From positions 248,001 through 312,000 of the forward strand of contig NZ_BAAATZ010000003.1 of assembly GCF_039533685.1 (NCBI RefSeq): a stretch of DNA of 64,000 bases. Reading direction: 5' to 3'. This document shows, piece by piece, positions 7,891-15,790 of this stretch (position 1 is the stretch's first letter; each line of letters starts with the position of its first letter). This DNA is from Actinocorallia aurantiaca (lineage in GTDB: Bacteria; Actinomycetota; Actinomycetes; Streptosporangiales; Streptosporangiaceae). The translations under genes and the position numbers were made by a program. The notes beneath the pieces are model-generated. The model worked only from the letters and a program-made list of their open reading frames with translations, ran no database searches and was not told where the DNA came from.

Positions 7891-9431
7891 CCGTCACTTT
7901 CGTAGGACTCGGACCGGGTGACCCCGGCCTGCTGACACTGCGTGGAGCCGAGGCGCTGGGCCGCGCGGACACGGTCGTGGTGAACCGTTCGAGCTGCCCT
8001 GCGGAAGTGCTCAGGCACTGCGCTCCCGAAGCCGAGATCGTCGACGCGGACGAGCGCGACGCGGTCAAGCTGGTGCTGGCGGCCGCCCGCGACGGAGAGG
8101 TGGTCCGACTGGTCTCCGGGGACTCCGGGCTGGGCGGCAAGGCGGCCCGGGAGGCCGCCGCGTGCGCCGACGAGAAGATCCCCTTCGAGGTCGTCCCGGG
8201 GGTGTCGGCGGTGACGGCGGTCCCGCAGTTCGCCGGGTTCCCGCTGCGGGACGAGCGGACCCGCGAGGTGCGGGTGATCGACGTGTCCGACGGCGGCGTG
8301 GAGTGGGAGTCCGTCGCGGGAGGCGACGCGACCCTGGTCATCCTGGGCGCCGAGGGCCATGTCAGCGAGGTCGCCAAGCGGCTGATCTCGGCGGGCCGCA
8401 AGGACTCCACCCCGGCCGCCTGCACCAGCCTGGGCAGCACCACCGAGCAGGAGACGGTGGTGACCACCCTCAACCGGCTGTACGCCGAGACCAAGGGCAT
8501 GGAATCCCCGGCGCTGATCGTGGTCGGCGACGTGGTGAACTGGCGGAAGAAGCTGTCCTGGTTCGAGACCAAGGCGCTGTTCGGCTGGCGGGTCCTGGTG
8601 CCGCGCACCAAGGAGCAGGCCGCCGACCTGTCGGAGCAGCTGCGCTCCTACGGCGCGGTGCCCGAGGAGGTCCCCACCATCTCGGTGGAGCCGCCGCGCA
8701 CCCCGCAGCAGATGGACCGGGCCATCAAGGGCCTGGTGACCGGACGCTACGAGTGGGTGGTCTTCACCTCGGTCAACGCGGTGAAGGCGGTGCGGGAGAA
8801 GTTCGCCGAGTACGGCCTGGACGCCCGCGCCTTCGCCGGTCTGAAGGTCGCCGCGGTGGGCGACCAGACGGCGGCCTCGCTGGTGGAGTTCGGGGTGCAG
8901 CCCGACCTCATGCCGCCGGTCAACCAGTCGGGCGAGGGCCTGGTGGAGATCTGGCCGCCCTACGACGAGGACCTGGACCCGATCAACCGGGTGCTGCTGC
9001 CGCGCGCCGACATCGCCACCGACCGGCTGATCTCGGGCCTGACCGAGCTGGGCTGGGAGTGCGACGACGTCACCGCCTACCGGACGGTCCGGGCGGCCCC
9101 GCCCCCGCAGCCGATCCGCGAGGCGATCAAGGGCGGCGGGTTCGACGCGGTGCTGTTCACCAGCTCCTCCACGGTCAAGAACCTCATCGGCATCGCCGGC
9201 AAGCCGCACAATGTGACGGTCATCGCGGTCATCGGGCCGCAGACCGCCAAGACCGCCGAGGAGTACGGCCTGCGCGTCGACGTGATGGCCGAGAAGCCTT
9301 CCATCACGGACTTGGCGGTCGCCTTGGCGGAGTACGGTGCAAAGCGGAGAGCCGCCCAGATCGAGGCGGGCGAGTCGCTGCGCAAGCCCAGTCAGATGCG
9401 GCGGGGGGCCCGGAAGAAGAGGTTCACATGA
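7887..9431 (+). CDS. hemD: Fused tetrapyrrole methylase-like / uroporphyrinogen-III synthase
   Basis: Two-domain protein of 514 residues. Residues 1-240 are a SAM-dependent tetrapyrrole methylase fold (start VGLGPGDPGLLTLRG; VVPGVSAVTAVPQFAG). Residues about 250-490 are uroporphyrinogen-III synthase (WRVLVPRTKEQAADLSEQL; WVVFTSVNAVKAV; VLFTSSSTVKNLI), which closes and inverts ring D of hydroxymethylbilane. The methylase half is diverged: the usual KGGDPF-type motif of CysG enzymes reads RLVSGDSGLGG here. Sirohaem-type methylation is therefore uncertain, while HemD activity is expected. The basic tail ends in RRGARKKRF. It overlaps hemC and hemB by ATGA on each side. Confidence 0.93.
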   Translation: MTVTFVGLGPGDPGLLTLRGAEALGRADTVVVNRSSCPAEVLRHCAPEAEIVDADERDAVKLVLAAARDGEVVRLVSGDSGLGGKAAREAAACADEKIPFEVVPGVSAVTAVPQFAGFPLRDERTREVRVIDVSDGGVEWESVAGGDATLVILGAEGHVSEVAKRLISAGRKDSTPAACTSLGSTTEQETVVTTLNRLYAETKGMESPALIVVGDVVNWRKKLSWFETKALFGWRVLVPRTKEQAADLSEQLRSYGAVPEEVPTISVEPPRTPQQMDRAIKGLVTGRYEWVVFTSVNAVKAVREKFAEYGLDARAFAGLKVAAVGDQTAASLVEFGVQPDLMPPVNQSGEGLVEIWPPYDEDLDPINRVLLPRADIATDRLISGLTELGWECDDVTAYRTVRAAPPPQPIREAIKGGGFDAVLFTSSSTVKNLIGIAGKPHNVTVIAVIGPQTAKTAEEYGLRVDVMAEKPSITDLAVALAEYGAKRRAAQIEAGESLRKPSQMRRGARKKRFT

Positions 9432-10396
9432 TGATCGAGCGTCCGCGCAGGTTGCGCCGGTCGGCCGCGCTGCGCCGGCTGGTGGCCGAGACCCGGCTGA
9501 ACCCGGCCGAGCTGGTCCTGCCCATGTTCGTCAAAGAGGGCATCGACACCCCGGCCGAGGTCTCCTCGATGCCGGGCGTGTACCAGCACACCCTCGACAG
9601 CCTGCGCAAGGCGGCCCACGAGGCCGCCGAGGCGGGGGTCGGCGGGCTGGTGCTGTTCGGCATCCCCGCGGAGAAGGACGAGCGGGGCTCGGCGGCCGAC
9701 GACCCGAACGGGATCATGCAGCGGGCGCTGCGCGACCTGTCGTCCGACCTGGGCGACGCGATCGTCCTGATGACGGACCTGTGCCTGGACGAGTACACCT
9801 CGCACGGCCACTGCGGTCTGCTCACGCCGTCCGGCGAGGTCGACAACGACCCGACGCTGGAGCGGTACGCCTCGATCGCGGTGGCACAGGCCGAGGCGGG
9901 CTCCCAGGTGGTGGCGCCCAGCGGCATGATGGACGGCCAGGTGCGGGCGATCCGCGCCGCGCTGGACGGGGCCGGGCACCAGGACGTCCCGATCATGGCC
10001 TACTCGGCGAAGTACGCCTCCGCCTTCTACGGCCCGTTCCGCGACGCCGCCGAGTGCGCCCCGCAGTTCGGCGACCGCGCCGCCTACCAGCAGGACCCGG
10101 CCAATGCCCGGGAGTCGCTGCGCGAGGTCCGCCTGGACCTGGAGGAGGGCGCCGACCTCGTCATGGTCAAGCCCGCCGGCGCCTACCTCGACGTCCTCCG
10201 CCAGGTGAAGGACCTCGTGGACGTCCCGGTCGCCGCCTACCAGGTGAGCGGCGAGTACGCGATGATCGAGGCCGCCGCCGCCCGGGGCTGGATCGACCGG
10301 GAACGGGCGATCCACGAGTCGCTGGTCTCCATCAAGAGGGCGGGCGCGGACCTCGTCCTGACCTACTGGGCCACCGAGGTCGCCCGGAGCCTGTGA
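9428..10396 (+). CDS. hemB: Delta-aminolevulinic acid dehydratase (porphobilinogen synthase)
   Basis: Condenses two 5-aminolevulinate molecules to porphobilinogen. The two Schiff-base lysines are Lys195 (AYSAKYASAFYGPF) and Lys248 (LVMVKPAGAYLDV). The metal-site segment reads TDLCLDEYTSHGHCG: where zinc enzymes have a C-x-C-x7-C triad, the middle position is Asp here, as in magnesium-dependent or mixed-type enzymes. ATG 9428, immediately followed by a second ATG, has a strong GAAGAAGAGG element upstream. It is the last gene of the operon and is followed by a GC-rich hairpin (10458-10480). Confidence 0.96.
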   Translation: MMIERPRRLRRSAALRRLVAETRLNPAELVLPMFVKEGIDTPAEVSSMPGVYQHTLDSLRKAAHEAAEAGVGGLVLFGIPAEKDERGSAADDPNGIMQRALRDLSSDLGDAIVLMTDLCLDEYTSHGHCGLLTPSGEVDNDPTLERYASIAVAQAEAGSQVVAPSGMMDGQVRAIRAALDGAGHQDVPIMAYSAKYASAFYGPFRDAAECAPQFGDRAAYQQDPANARESLREVRLDLEEGADLVMVKPAGAYLDVLRQVKDLVDVPVAAYQVSGEYAMIEAAAARGWIDRERAIHESLVSIKRAGADLVLTYWATEVARSL

Positions 10397-10457
10397 GCGG
10401 CTCCTGAGGCGCGTGAGCTCCTCTTCCGCATTCATATGGCGGTGGAACCGCTGTGAA

Positions 10458-10480
10458 CCCCGGCCGAACGGCGGCCGGGG
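10458..10480 (+). terminator. GC-rich hairpin after hemB
   Basis: Perfect 9-base arms CCCCGGCCG (10458-10466) and CGGCCGGGG (10472-10480) with a 5-base loop, 61 bases past the hemB stop. No T-run follows, which is common for actinobacterial terminators. It probably ends the rex-hemACDB transcript. The remaining 10481-10587 stretch presumably carries the promoter of the next gene. Confidence 0.55.
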
Positions 10481-10587
10481 CGGCCTGCGTATAGTCATTT
10501 GGGACCGTATCCAGGGGTCGGTGCGCAGGTTTCCCTCGCCTTTCGCCATGATCTGGGGAAAGGCGGTTTCTCCTCGGGGGGCGATAG

Positions 10588-11259
10588 ATGTTGGCGGTCA
10601 CCCGCAGTACTCGCGCTAAGAACCAGCAGGCCAAGGAGCAGCGGGCCAGGGAGCAGCGGGCCGCGGCCGGGGAACGGCTGGTCGAGGCGGCCCGGGAATA
10701 CGCGGCGAGGGGCTGGGCCACCGTGACGGGGGCGTCCGCGCCCGCCGCCGGCGACCGGGCCTGCTCCTGCGACCGGATCGGCTGCCCCGACCCGGGCGCG
10801 CACCCGGTCTCGACGGGCTGGGCGCGCCAGGCCACCACCGACCGGGAGACGCTCGACCGCTGGTGGGAGCGCACCCCCGACGCCAACGTGATCCTGCCCA
10901 CCGGCCGGGTCTTCGACGTGTTCGACGTCCCCGCCGAGACGGGTCTGGCCGCCCTCTCCGCGATGGCCGCCGCAGGGGCCGAGGCCGGGCCCGTCGCGGC
11001 CGTCGGCGGCGAGCGCTACCTGTTCTTCGTCGCCACCAGGGGCGCCCCCGAGGACGAGGCCGAGTGGTGGTCCTGCCATCTGGACTGCTCGCCCGAGACC
11101 CTCGCCGACACCCCGGGCATGCGCTGGCACTGCCGGGACAGCTACGTGGTCGCGCCCCCGTCCGTCCTGCCGTTCGGACGCGCGGTCTCCTGGGTCAGGC
11201 CTCCGGACGGCTCCGGGCTGCCCGACCCGCTGCGCGTGCTGGAGTTCCTCGTCGACTGA
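10588..11259 (+). CDS. Bifunctional DNA primase/polymerase N-terminal (Prim-Pol) domain protein
   Basis: 223-residue protein consisting essentially of one Prim-Pol (archaeo-eukaryotic primase-like) domain. The usual order is visible: LVEAAREYAARGWATV, then a cysteine-rich CSCDRIGCPDPGAHP segment, DRWWERTPDANVILPTG, and a catalytic-type acidic strand FDVFDVPAETG. No helicase or zinc-finger domain is attached, unlike plasmid or phage primases, so replication initiation is doubtful; DNA repair priming is one possibility. An N-terminal charged helix (Lys/Arg/Gln rich, residues 8-30) precedes the domain. ATG 10588 has GGGGGG about 8 bases upstream. It converges on the kinase gene across a strong bidirectional hairpin. 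Confidence 0.8.
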   Translation: MLAVTRSTRAKNQQAKEQRAREQRAAAGERLVEAAREYAARGWATVTGASAPAAGDRACSCDRIGCPDPGAHPVSTGWARQATTDRETLDRWWERTPDANVILPTGRVFDVFDVPAETGLAALSAMAAAGAEAGPVAAVGGERYLFFVATRGAPEDEAEWWSCHLDCSPETLADTPGMRWHCRDSYVVAPPSVLPFGRAVSWVRPPDGSGLPDPLRVLEFLVD

Positions 11260-11294
11260 GGCTCTCAGGGCCGCTGCGGCCCCTCGGAAGGCAT

Positions 11295-11328
11295 CGAGCC
11301 CTCCTTCCCCTCAGGGAAGGAGGGCTCG
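11295..11328. terminator. Strong bidirectional hairpin between convergent genes
   Basis: Perfect 15-base arms, CGAGCCCTCCTTCCC at 11295-11309 and its complement at 11314-11328, separated by the 4-base loop CTCA. It lies between the primase-like gene (stop 11259, plus strand) and the kinase gene (stop 11355, minus strand), so it can terminate both transcripts. Confidence 0.85.
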
Positions 11329-11354
11329 CCGTGTCCACGGGCCCGTGCGGGCCC

Positions 11355-13026
11355 TCAGCGCTTCGCGGGGGCCTTGATGGTGATCTTGCCGCCCCACTTG
11401 GAGAAGGCCGTGGTGGTGACGACCTTGGGCTTGCCCGCGGCGGTGATGGTCAGCTTGACCTGCTTGGGCAGCCAGTTGGAGCCCACCTGGAGCTCGAAGG
11501 AGACCTTGGCCTTGCGGTAGCCGGGCGCGACGGCGTCCAGCCCGGACGCCTGCGGCACGGCGCCGACCCAGCGGTTGCCGTTGCGGGTGACGGTCTGGGC
11601 GTCCTCCAGCAGGGCGCTCAGCTCCTCCACGGAGGTGCCCCAGCGGGCCTGCTCGACCAGGACCCCGTAGCCCTTGGCCTTGCCGCCCAGCGGCAGCTTC
11701 GCCCAGGCGGCGCCCTGCTGCAGGTAGCCGTCGCCGCCGACGACGACCACCTGCCGCTTCTCCATCTTGGGGCCGGACACCGAGACCTTGTAGGAGCCCT
11801 CCTTGGAGCCGCCGCTGACGCTGGTGACCTCCTTGCCCGCCGTCCGGCGGAAGGACAGCGTGAAGGAGCCCTTGTCCGCGGTGGCGTCGGAGATCCGCTC
11901 GGCCAGCTCCGAGCCGTCGATCTCCTGGAGCGCGGGGGTGGCCGGGGTGGTGGTCCCGTCGGCGGGCGGTGCGGACGTCGCGGGCCCCGCCAGGTGGGAG
12001 GGGGAGAGGGTGGGACCGGCGGCGGGGTCCTCGCCGGAGCCGCTGAGCCCGTAGGCGACGCCGCCGACCAGGACCACGGCGGCGATCCCGGCGCCGGCGA
12101 AGAGCAGGGGGCGCCGGTCGCGGCTCAGGTCCGGCGGGGCGGCGNNNCGAGGTCCGGGCCTCGGCCTTGTTCAGGGGCTGGGGGGCGGGCGCGGTGGCGG
12201 CCCGCTGGGCCAGCTCCCGCACCCGGGCGCGGCCGCGCTTCTCCCAGTCGGCGCCGAAGACGGGGCTGACCGCCTCGTCCAGCTCGGTGAGGAACTCCAC
12301 GGCCGAGGCGGGCCGCTTGTCGGCCTCCTTGGCCAGGCCGTGCAGCACCAGGGAGCGCAGCGGCCCGGGCACGTCGATGACGGGGATCGCGGCGTTGCTG
12401 TGCGCCCGGTTCAGCGCGCCGATCGAGGTGGCGGGGAACAGCCGCCGGCCGGTCAGGCACTCCACGAACACGCCGGTGGCGGCGTAGATGTCGGTCTGCG
12501 GGCTCTGCGGGGCGCCCTGCCAGCGCTCGGGCGCCTGGTAGACCGGGTCGCCCGAGGGCGCGCCCTTGCCGTGCGGCACCCCGATGCCCAGGTCCGACAG
12601 CTTGGCCCGCCCGTCGGGGGCGATGAGCACCTTGTCCGGAGAGCAGTCGCCGTGGGTGATCCCCTTGGCGTGCGCGGCGGCCAGGCCGAGCAGGATGTCG
12701 CTCAGCACCACCACCGCGGACTCGGGGTCCAGCGGGTCGGTGAGCAGCCTGCGCAGGGGCACGCCCTCGAAGTACTCCGAGACGACGGCGGCGCCGGACC
12801 CCCCGTCCACCAGCTCGTAGACCTGGACGAGGTTGTCGTCCTCCAGCTGGGACAGCCGGCCCATCCGCAGGCCGAACTCTTCGTCCCTGATCAGCGCGGG
12901 GGACAGGTAGCGGATGGTGACCTGGGTCTTGGTCATCTCGTCCGTCGCGAGCACCTGCCGCCCGGAGGCATCGGCACCCAGCTCTCTTACGAGAGTGAAC
13001 CCCGGTACCGTCCAGCCTTCCGTCAC
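11355..13026 (-). CDS. Receptor-type Ser/Thr kinase-like protein (predicted pseudokinase), interrupted by assembly gap
   Basis: Single gene split by NNN at 12145-12147. The N-terminal part (GTG 13026, SD GGAAGG; 293 residues) is a Hanks-type kinase fold with catalytic loop HGDCSPDKV (residues 125-133), SDLGIG, and QAPERW. The usual VAIK lysine is Arg39 (VTIR), and the loop Lys and Asn are Ser129 and Lys132, so activity is doubtful. Beyond the gap the reading frame shifts by one: it continues SRDRRPLLFAGAGIAAVVLV, a transmembrane helix. An extracellular domain of about 220 residues follows (GSFTLSFRRTAG, GDGYLQQGAAWAKLP), reminiscent of LppX/LprG-like folds, ending at 11355. The missing segment must be 2 modulo 3 bases long if the gene is intact. 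Confidence 0.85.
12145..12147. other. Assembly gap (NNN) inside the kinase gene
   Basis: Three N bases join two contigs or mark unresolved sequence. Reading the minus strand straight through gives an Arg/Pro-rich out-of-frame tail. A one-base shift restores a textbook transmembrane helix, so NNN is a placeholder and not the true length. Confidence 0.95.
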
Positions 13027-13236
13027 TTCAGCCCTTCCCTGCCACACCCGCATTTAAGTCGCCTTCATGGGTGGATACCGGCGATCGCCGCCCATGGTCA
13101 AGGGAGTTACCCGATTGTGTCAGGTCCGGCACAAGGACGCGTCCGGACGGTAGCCGCCCGCTGGCCTCCGGGCACCCAACGTGATCATGGTGGGACCCGG
13201 ACGAGGGCGGTCCCGCCACGATGGCAGACTGGTCGG

Positions 13237-14544
13237 GTGACTTCCACCGAGCGATCTCAGCAGCTGTTCGACCGGGCGCGGGAAGTGGTGCCCGGAGGGG
13301 TGAACTCCCCGGTGCGGGCCTTCCGCGCGGTGGGCGGAACGCCCAGGTTCATGGCCTCGGCGCAGGGCCCGTACCTGACCGACGCGGACGGCAACACCTA
13401 CGTCGACCTGATCTGCTCCTGGGGCCCGATGATCCTGGGCCACGCGCACCCGGAGGTGGTCGGGGCGGTCCAGGCGGCGGCGGCGCGCGGGACGTCCTAC
13501 GGCGCCCCCACCCAGGGCGAGGTGGAACTGGCCGAGGAGATCGTGGAGCGGACCCCGGTGCAGAAGGTCCGCCTGGTCAACTCCGGCACCGAGGCGACCA
13601 TGTCGGCGATCCGGCTGGCCCGCGGCTTCACCGGGCGCTCCAAGATCGTCAAGTTCGCGGGCTGCTACCACGGCCACGTCGACTCGCTGCTGGCCGCGGC
13701 GGGCTCGGGAGTCGTCACGCTCGGGCTGCCCGACACCCCGGGCGTCACCGGCGCCACCACGGCCGACACGATCGTGCTGCCCTACAACGACGCCGTCGCC
13801 CTCGAGGAGGCGTTCACCGAGTACGGCGGCGAGATCGCCTGCGTGATAACCGAGGCGTGCCCGTCCAACATGGGCGTGGTGCCGCCGATCGACGGGTTCA
13901 ACCAGCTGCTGCGCCGCCTGTGCGACAAGGCGGGCGCGCTGCTGATCATCGACGAGGTGCTCACCGGCTTCCGGGTGACCCGCTCGGGCTGGTTCGGCCG
14001 CGAGGGCGTCGAGGCCGACCTGTTCACCTACGGCAAGGTGATGGGCGGCGGCCTCCCCGCCGCCGCGTTCGGCGGCCGCGCCGAGATCATGGACCACCTG
14101 GCCCCGGCCGGGCCGGTCTACCAGGCGGGCACCCTGTCGGGGAACCCGCTGGCCACCGCGGCCGGCCTGGCCACGCTGCGCAACTGCACCCCCGAGGTCT
14201 ACGAGCGGGTCGACCGCGCCGCGTCCCTGGTGGGGCAGTGGGTGACCGACGCGCTGACGAAGGAGGGCGTCCCGCACCGGCTGCAGACCGCGGGCAACCT
14301 CTTCTCGGTGTTCTTCACCGCCGAGCGGGTGATGGACTTCACCCAGGCGCAGGGGCAGGACTCGGCGGCCTACGCCGCCTTCTTCCACGAGGCGCTCGCC
14401 CGGGGCGTCTACCTGCCGCCCTCCTCCTACGAGGTCTGGTTCCTCAGCGCGGCCCACGACGACGCCGCGCTGGAGCGGATCGCCGAGGCCCTGCCGCACG
14501 CCGCGAGGGCCGCGGCGACCAAGACGGGAATGCCCCGGACGTGA
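13237..14544 (+). CDS. hemL: Glutamate-1-semialdehyde 2,1-aminomutase
   Basis: PLP enzyme that converts glutamate-1-semialdehyde (made by HemA) to 5-aminolevulinate. The PLP lysine is Lys267 in FTYGKVMGGGLPAAAFGG. GGVNSPVRAFRAVGG is the N-terminal signature, LVNSGTEATMSAIRLARG binds the cofactor phosphate, and IIDEVLTGFR carries the Asp contacting the PLP ring nitrogen. It starts at GTG 13237 (435 residues); an ATG at 13221 is out of frame. No clear Shine-Dalgarno precedes it. CAGACT six bases upstream loosely resembles a minus-10 box, so a leaderless mRNA is possible. It is divergent from the kinase gene and followed closely by a phosphatase gene. Confidence 0.97.
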   Translation: MTSTERSQQLFDRAREVVPGGVNSPVRAFRAVGGTPRFMASAQGPYLTDADGNTYVDLICSWGPMILGHAHPEVVGAVQAAAARGTSYGAPTQGEVELAEEIVERTPVQKVRLVNSGTEATMSAIRLARGFTGRSKIVKFAGCYHGHVDSLLAAAGSGVVTLGLPDTPGVTGATTADTIVLPYNDAVALEEAFTEYGGEIACVITEACPSNMGVVPPIDGFNQLLRRLCDKAGALLIIDEVLTGFRVTRSGWFGREGVEADLFTYGKVMGGGLPAAAFGGRAEIMDHLAPAGPVYQAGTLSGNPLATAAGLATLRNCTPEVYERVDRAASLVGQWVTDALTKEGVPHRLQTAGNLFSVFFTAERVMDFTQAQGQDSAAYAAFFHEALARGVYLPPSSYEVWFLSAAHDDAALERIAEALPHAARAAATKTGMPRT

Positions 14545-14547
14545 AGG

Positions 14548-14553
14548 TAATCT
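14548..14553 (+). promoter_or_regulatory. Putative minus-10 box of a leaderless transcript (phosphatase gene)
   Basis: TAATCT fits the actinobacterial TANNNT minus-10 and ends 9 bases before ATG 14563. No Shine-Dalgarno is present between hemL and this gene. Confidence 0.35.
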
Positions 14554-14562
14554 GATCCCGCC

Positions 14563-15195
14563 ATGACTGAGACCACGATCGTTCATCTTCTGCGCCACGG
14601 TGAGGTCCACAACCCGAGGGGCGTGCTCTACGGCCGCCTCCCGGACTTCCACCTCAGCGAAGACGGGCACATGATGGCCAAGGCCGCCGCCGGATGGTTC
14701 GCCGGCCGGGACATCGCCGTGCTCTACACCTCCCCCCTGGACCGGGCCCAGGAGACCATCGCCCCGCTGGCCGCCGCGACGGGGCTGACCCCCGTGGTGG
14801 ACATGCGGCTGATCGAGGCCGACAACAAGTTCGAGGGCGAGGTCTTCCGGATGGGGAGGCTGGCCGATCCCCGGGTCTGGCGCCGGTTCGCCAACCCGTT
14901 CAAGCCGTCCTGGGGGGAGCCCTTCCAGGAGGTCGCCGACCGCATGTGGTCCTTCAGCCAGGAGGCGAGGGACGCGGCCCGCGGCCGCGAGGCGGTGTGC
15001 GTCAGCCACCAGCTGCCGATCTACACCGCGCGCCGGCTCGCCGAGGGCGTCCGGCTGTGGCACGACCCGCGCCGCCGCCAGTGCGGGCTGGCCAGCGTCA
15101 CCAGCCTCATCTTCGAGGGCGAGGTCCTCGCCGGGGTCGAGTACGCCGAACCCGCCGCCCACCTGGTCAGGCACCCCAGCATCCCGGGCGCCTGA
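14563..15195 (+). CDS. Histidine phosphatase family protein
   Basis: Member of the phosphoglycerate-mutase-like histidine phosphatases, cytoplasmic, 210 residues. The catalytic RHG motif is HLLRHGEVHNPRG; the second active-site region is LYTSPLDRAQETI, and the distal His lies in AVCVSHQLPIYTARR. In actinobacteria this gene commonly sits between hemL and the cytochrome c maturation genes (Rv0525-like, from memory). The substrate is unknown. It begins 18 bases after the hemL stop and may have its own leaderless promoter (14548-14553). Confidence 0.88.
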   Translation: MTETTIVHLLRHGEVHNPRGVLYGRLPDFHLSEDGHMMAKAAAGWFAGRDIAVLYTSPLDRAQETIAPLAAATGLTPVVDMRLIEADNKFEGEVFRMGRLADPRVWRRFANPFKPSWGEPFQEVADRMWSFSQEARDAARGREAVCVSHQLPIYTARRLAEGVRLWHDPRRRQCGLASVTSLIFEGEVLAGVEYAEPAAHLVRHPSIPGA

Positions 15196-15214
15196 GCTCC
15201 GGGTACAGTCGCGT

Positions 15215-15229
15215 ACTACAGCTTGTAGT
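15215..15229. promoter_or_regulatory. BlaI/MecI/CopY-like operator dyad before the cytochrome c maturation operon
   Basis: ACTACA (15215-15220) and TGTAGT (15224-15229) form a perfect dyad around GCT, 18 bases before the TlpA-like start. The half-sites resemble those bound by BlaI/MecI/CopY-family repressors. No such repressor gene is in the window, so assignment is by motif only. Confidence 0.5.
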
Positions 15230-15247
15230 GCATGAGGAGTACCGCTG

Positions 15248-15790
15248 ATGATCCGCCGTGCCGTCGTGCCCGCCCTCCTTGCGGCCGTCGCTCTGACGTC
15301 GGCCGCAGGCTGCGCCGGAGGCGGCGCGGCGGCCAAGCCGGGTGAGCCGATCCCGGTGGACGACCGCAGGTCCCCCTCCGAGGTCGGAGGAGAGACCGTG
15401 GACGGCGGGCGGATCGACCTCGCCTCGTACGAGGGCAAGGTCGTCGTCGTGAACTTCTGGGCCTCCTGGTGCGGCCCCTGCCGGGCCGAGGCGCCCGCGC
15501 TGGAGGCGACCTACAAGGAGAACAAGGACGCGGACGTGGAGTTCCTCGGCGTCGACGTTCAGGACACCCGGGACGGCGCCAAGGCGTTCATGCGCAAGTA
15601 CGGCAGCACCTACCCGAGCCTCTTCGACCCCAAGGGCGAGATCACCCACGCCTTCTCGTCGGTGAACCCGAGCGCGCTGCCGACCACCCTGATCCTGGAC
15701 CGCGAGGGCCGGGTCGCGGTGCAGTTCCCCGGCAGCGTCAGCAAGTCCCGGCTCGACCCGGCGCTGGCGAAGATCGTCGCGGAGAGATGA
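15248..15790 (+). CDS. TlpA/ResA-type thiol-disulfide oxidoreductase lipoprotein
   Basis: Extracytoplasmic thioredoxin-like protein that reduces apocytochrome c cysteines or related disulfides before haem attachment. A type II signal peptide ends in the lipobox LTSAAGC (lipidated Cys22). The redox motif is WASWCGPCRAE (Cys75, Cys78), and the cis-Pro segment reads NPSALPTTLILDREG. 180 residues from ATG 15248 with GAGGAG upstream. It is the first of four genes (TlpA-like, CcdA, ResB, CcsB) with 1-4 base overlaps or no gap, the system II cytochrome c maturation machinery. A BlaI-like dyad overlaps its promoter region. Confidence 0.92.
   Translation: MIRRAVVPALLAAVALTSAAGCAGGGAAAKPGEPIPVDDRRSPSEVGGETVDGGRIDLASYEGKVVVVNFWASWCGPCRAEAPALEATYKENKDADVEFLGVDVQDTRDGAKAFMRKYGSTYPSLFDPKGEITHAFSSVNPSALPTTLILDREGRVAVQFPGSVSKSRLDPALAKIVAER

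Noticed and set aside
11311..12144. Continuation of the kinase reading frame straight through NNN to a stop near 11311
   Set aside because: Gives an Arg/Pro/Gly-rich sequence without domain; the neighbouring frame encodes a membrane helix and folded ectodomain, so the straight reading is an artefact of the gap length.
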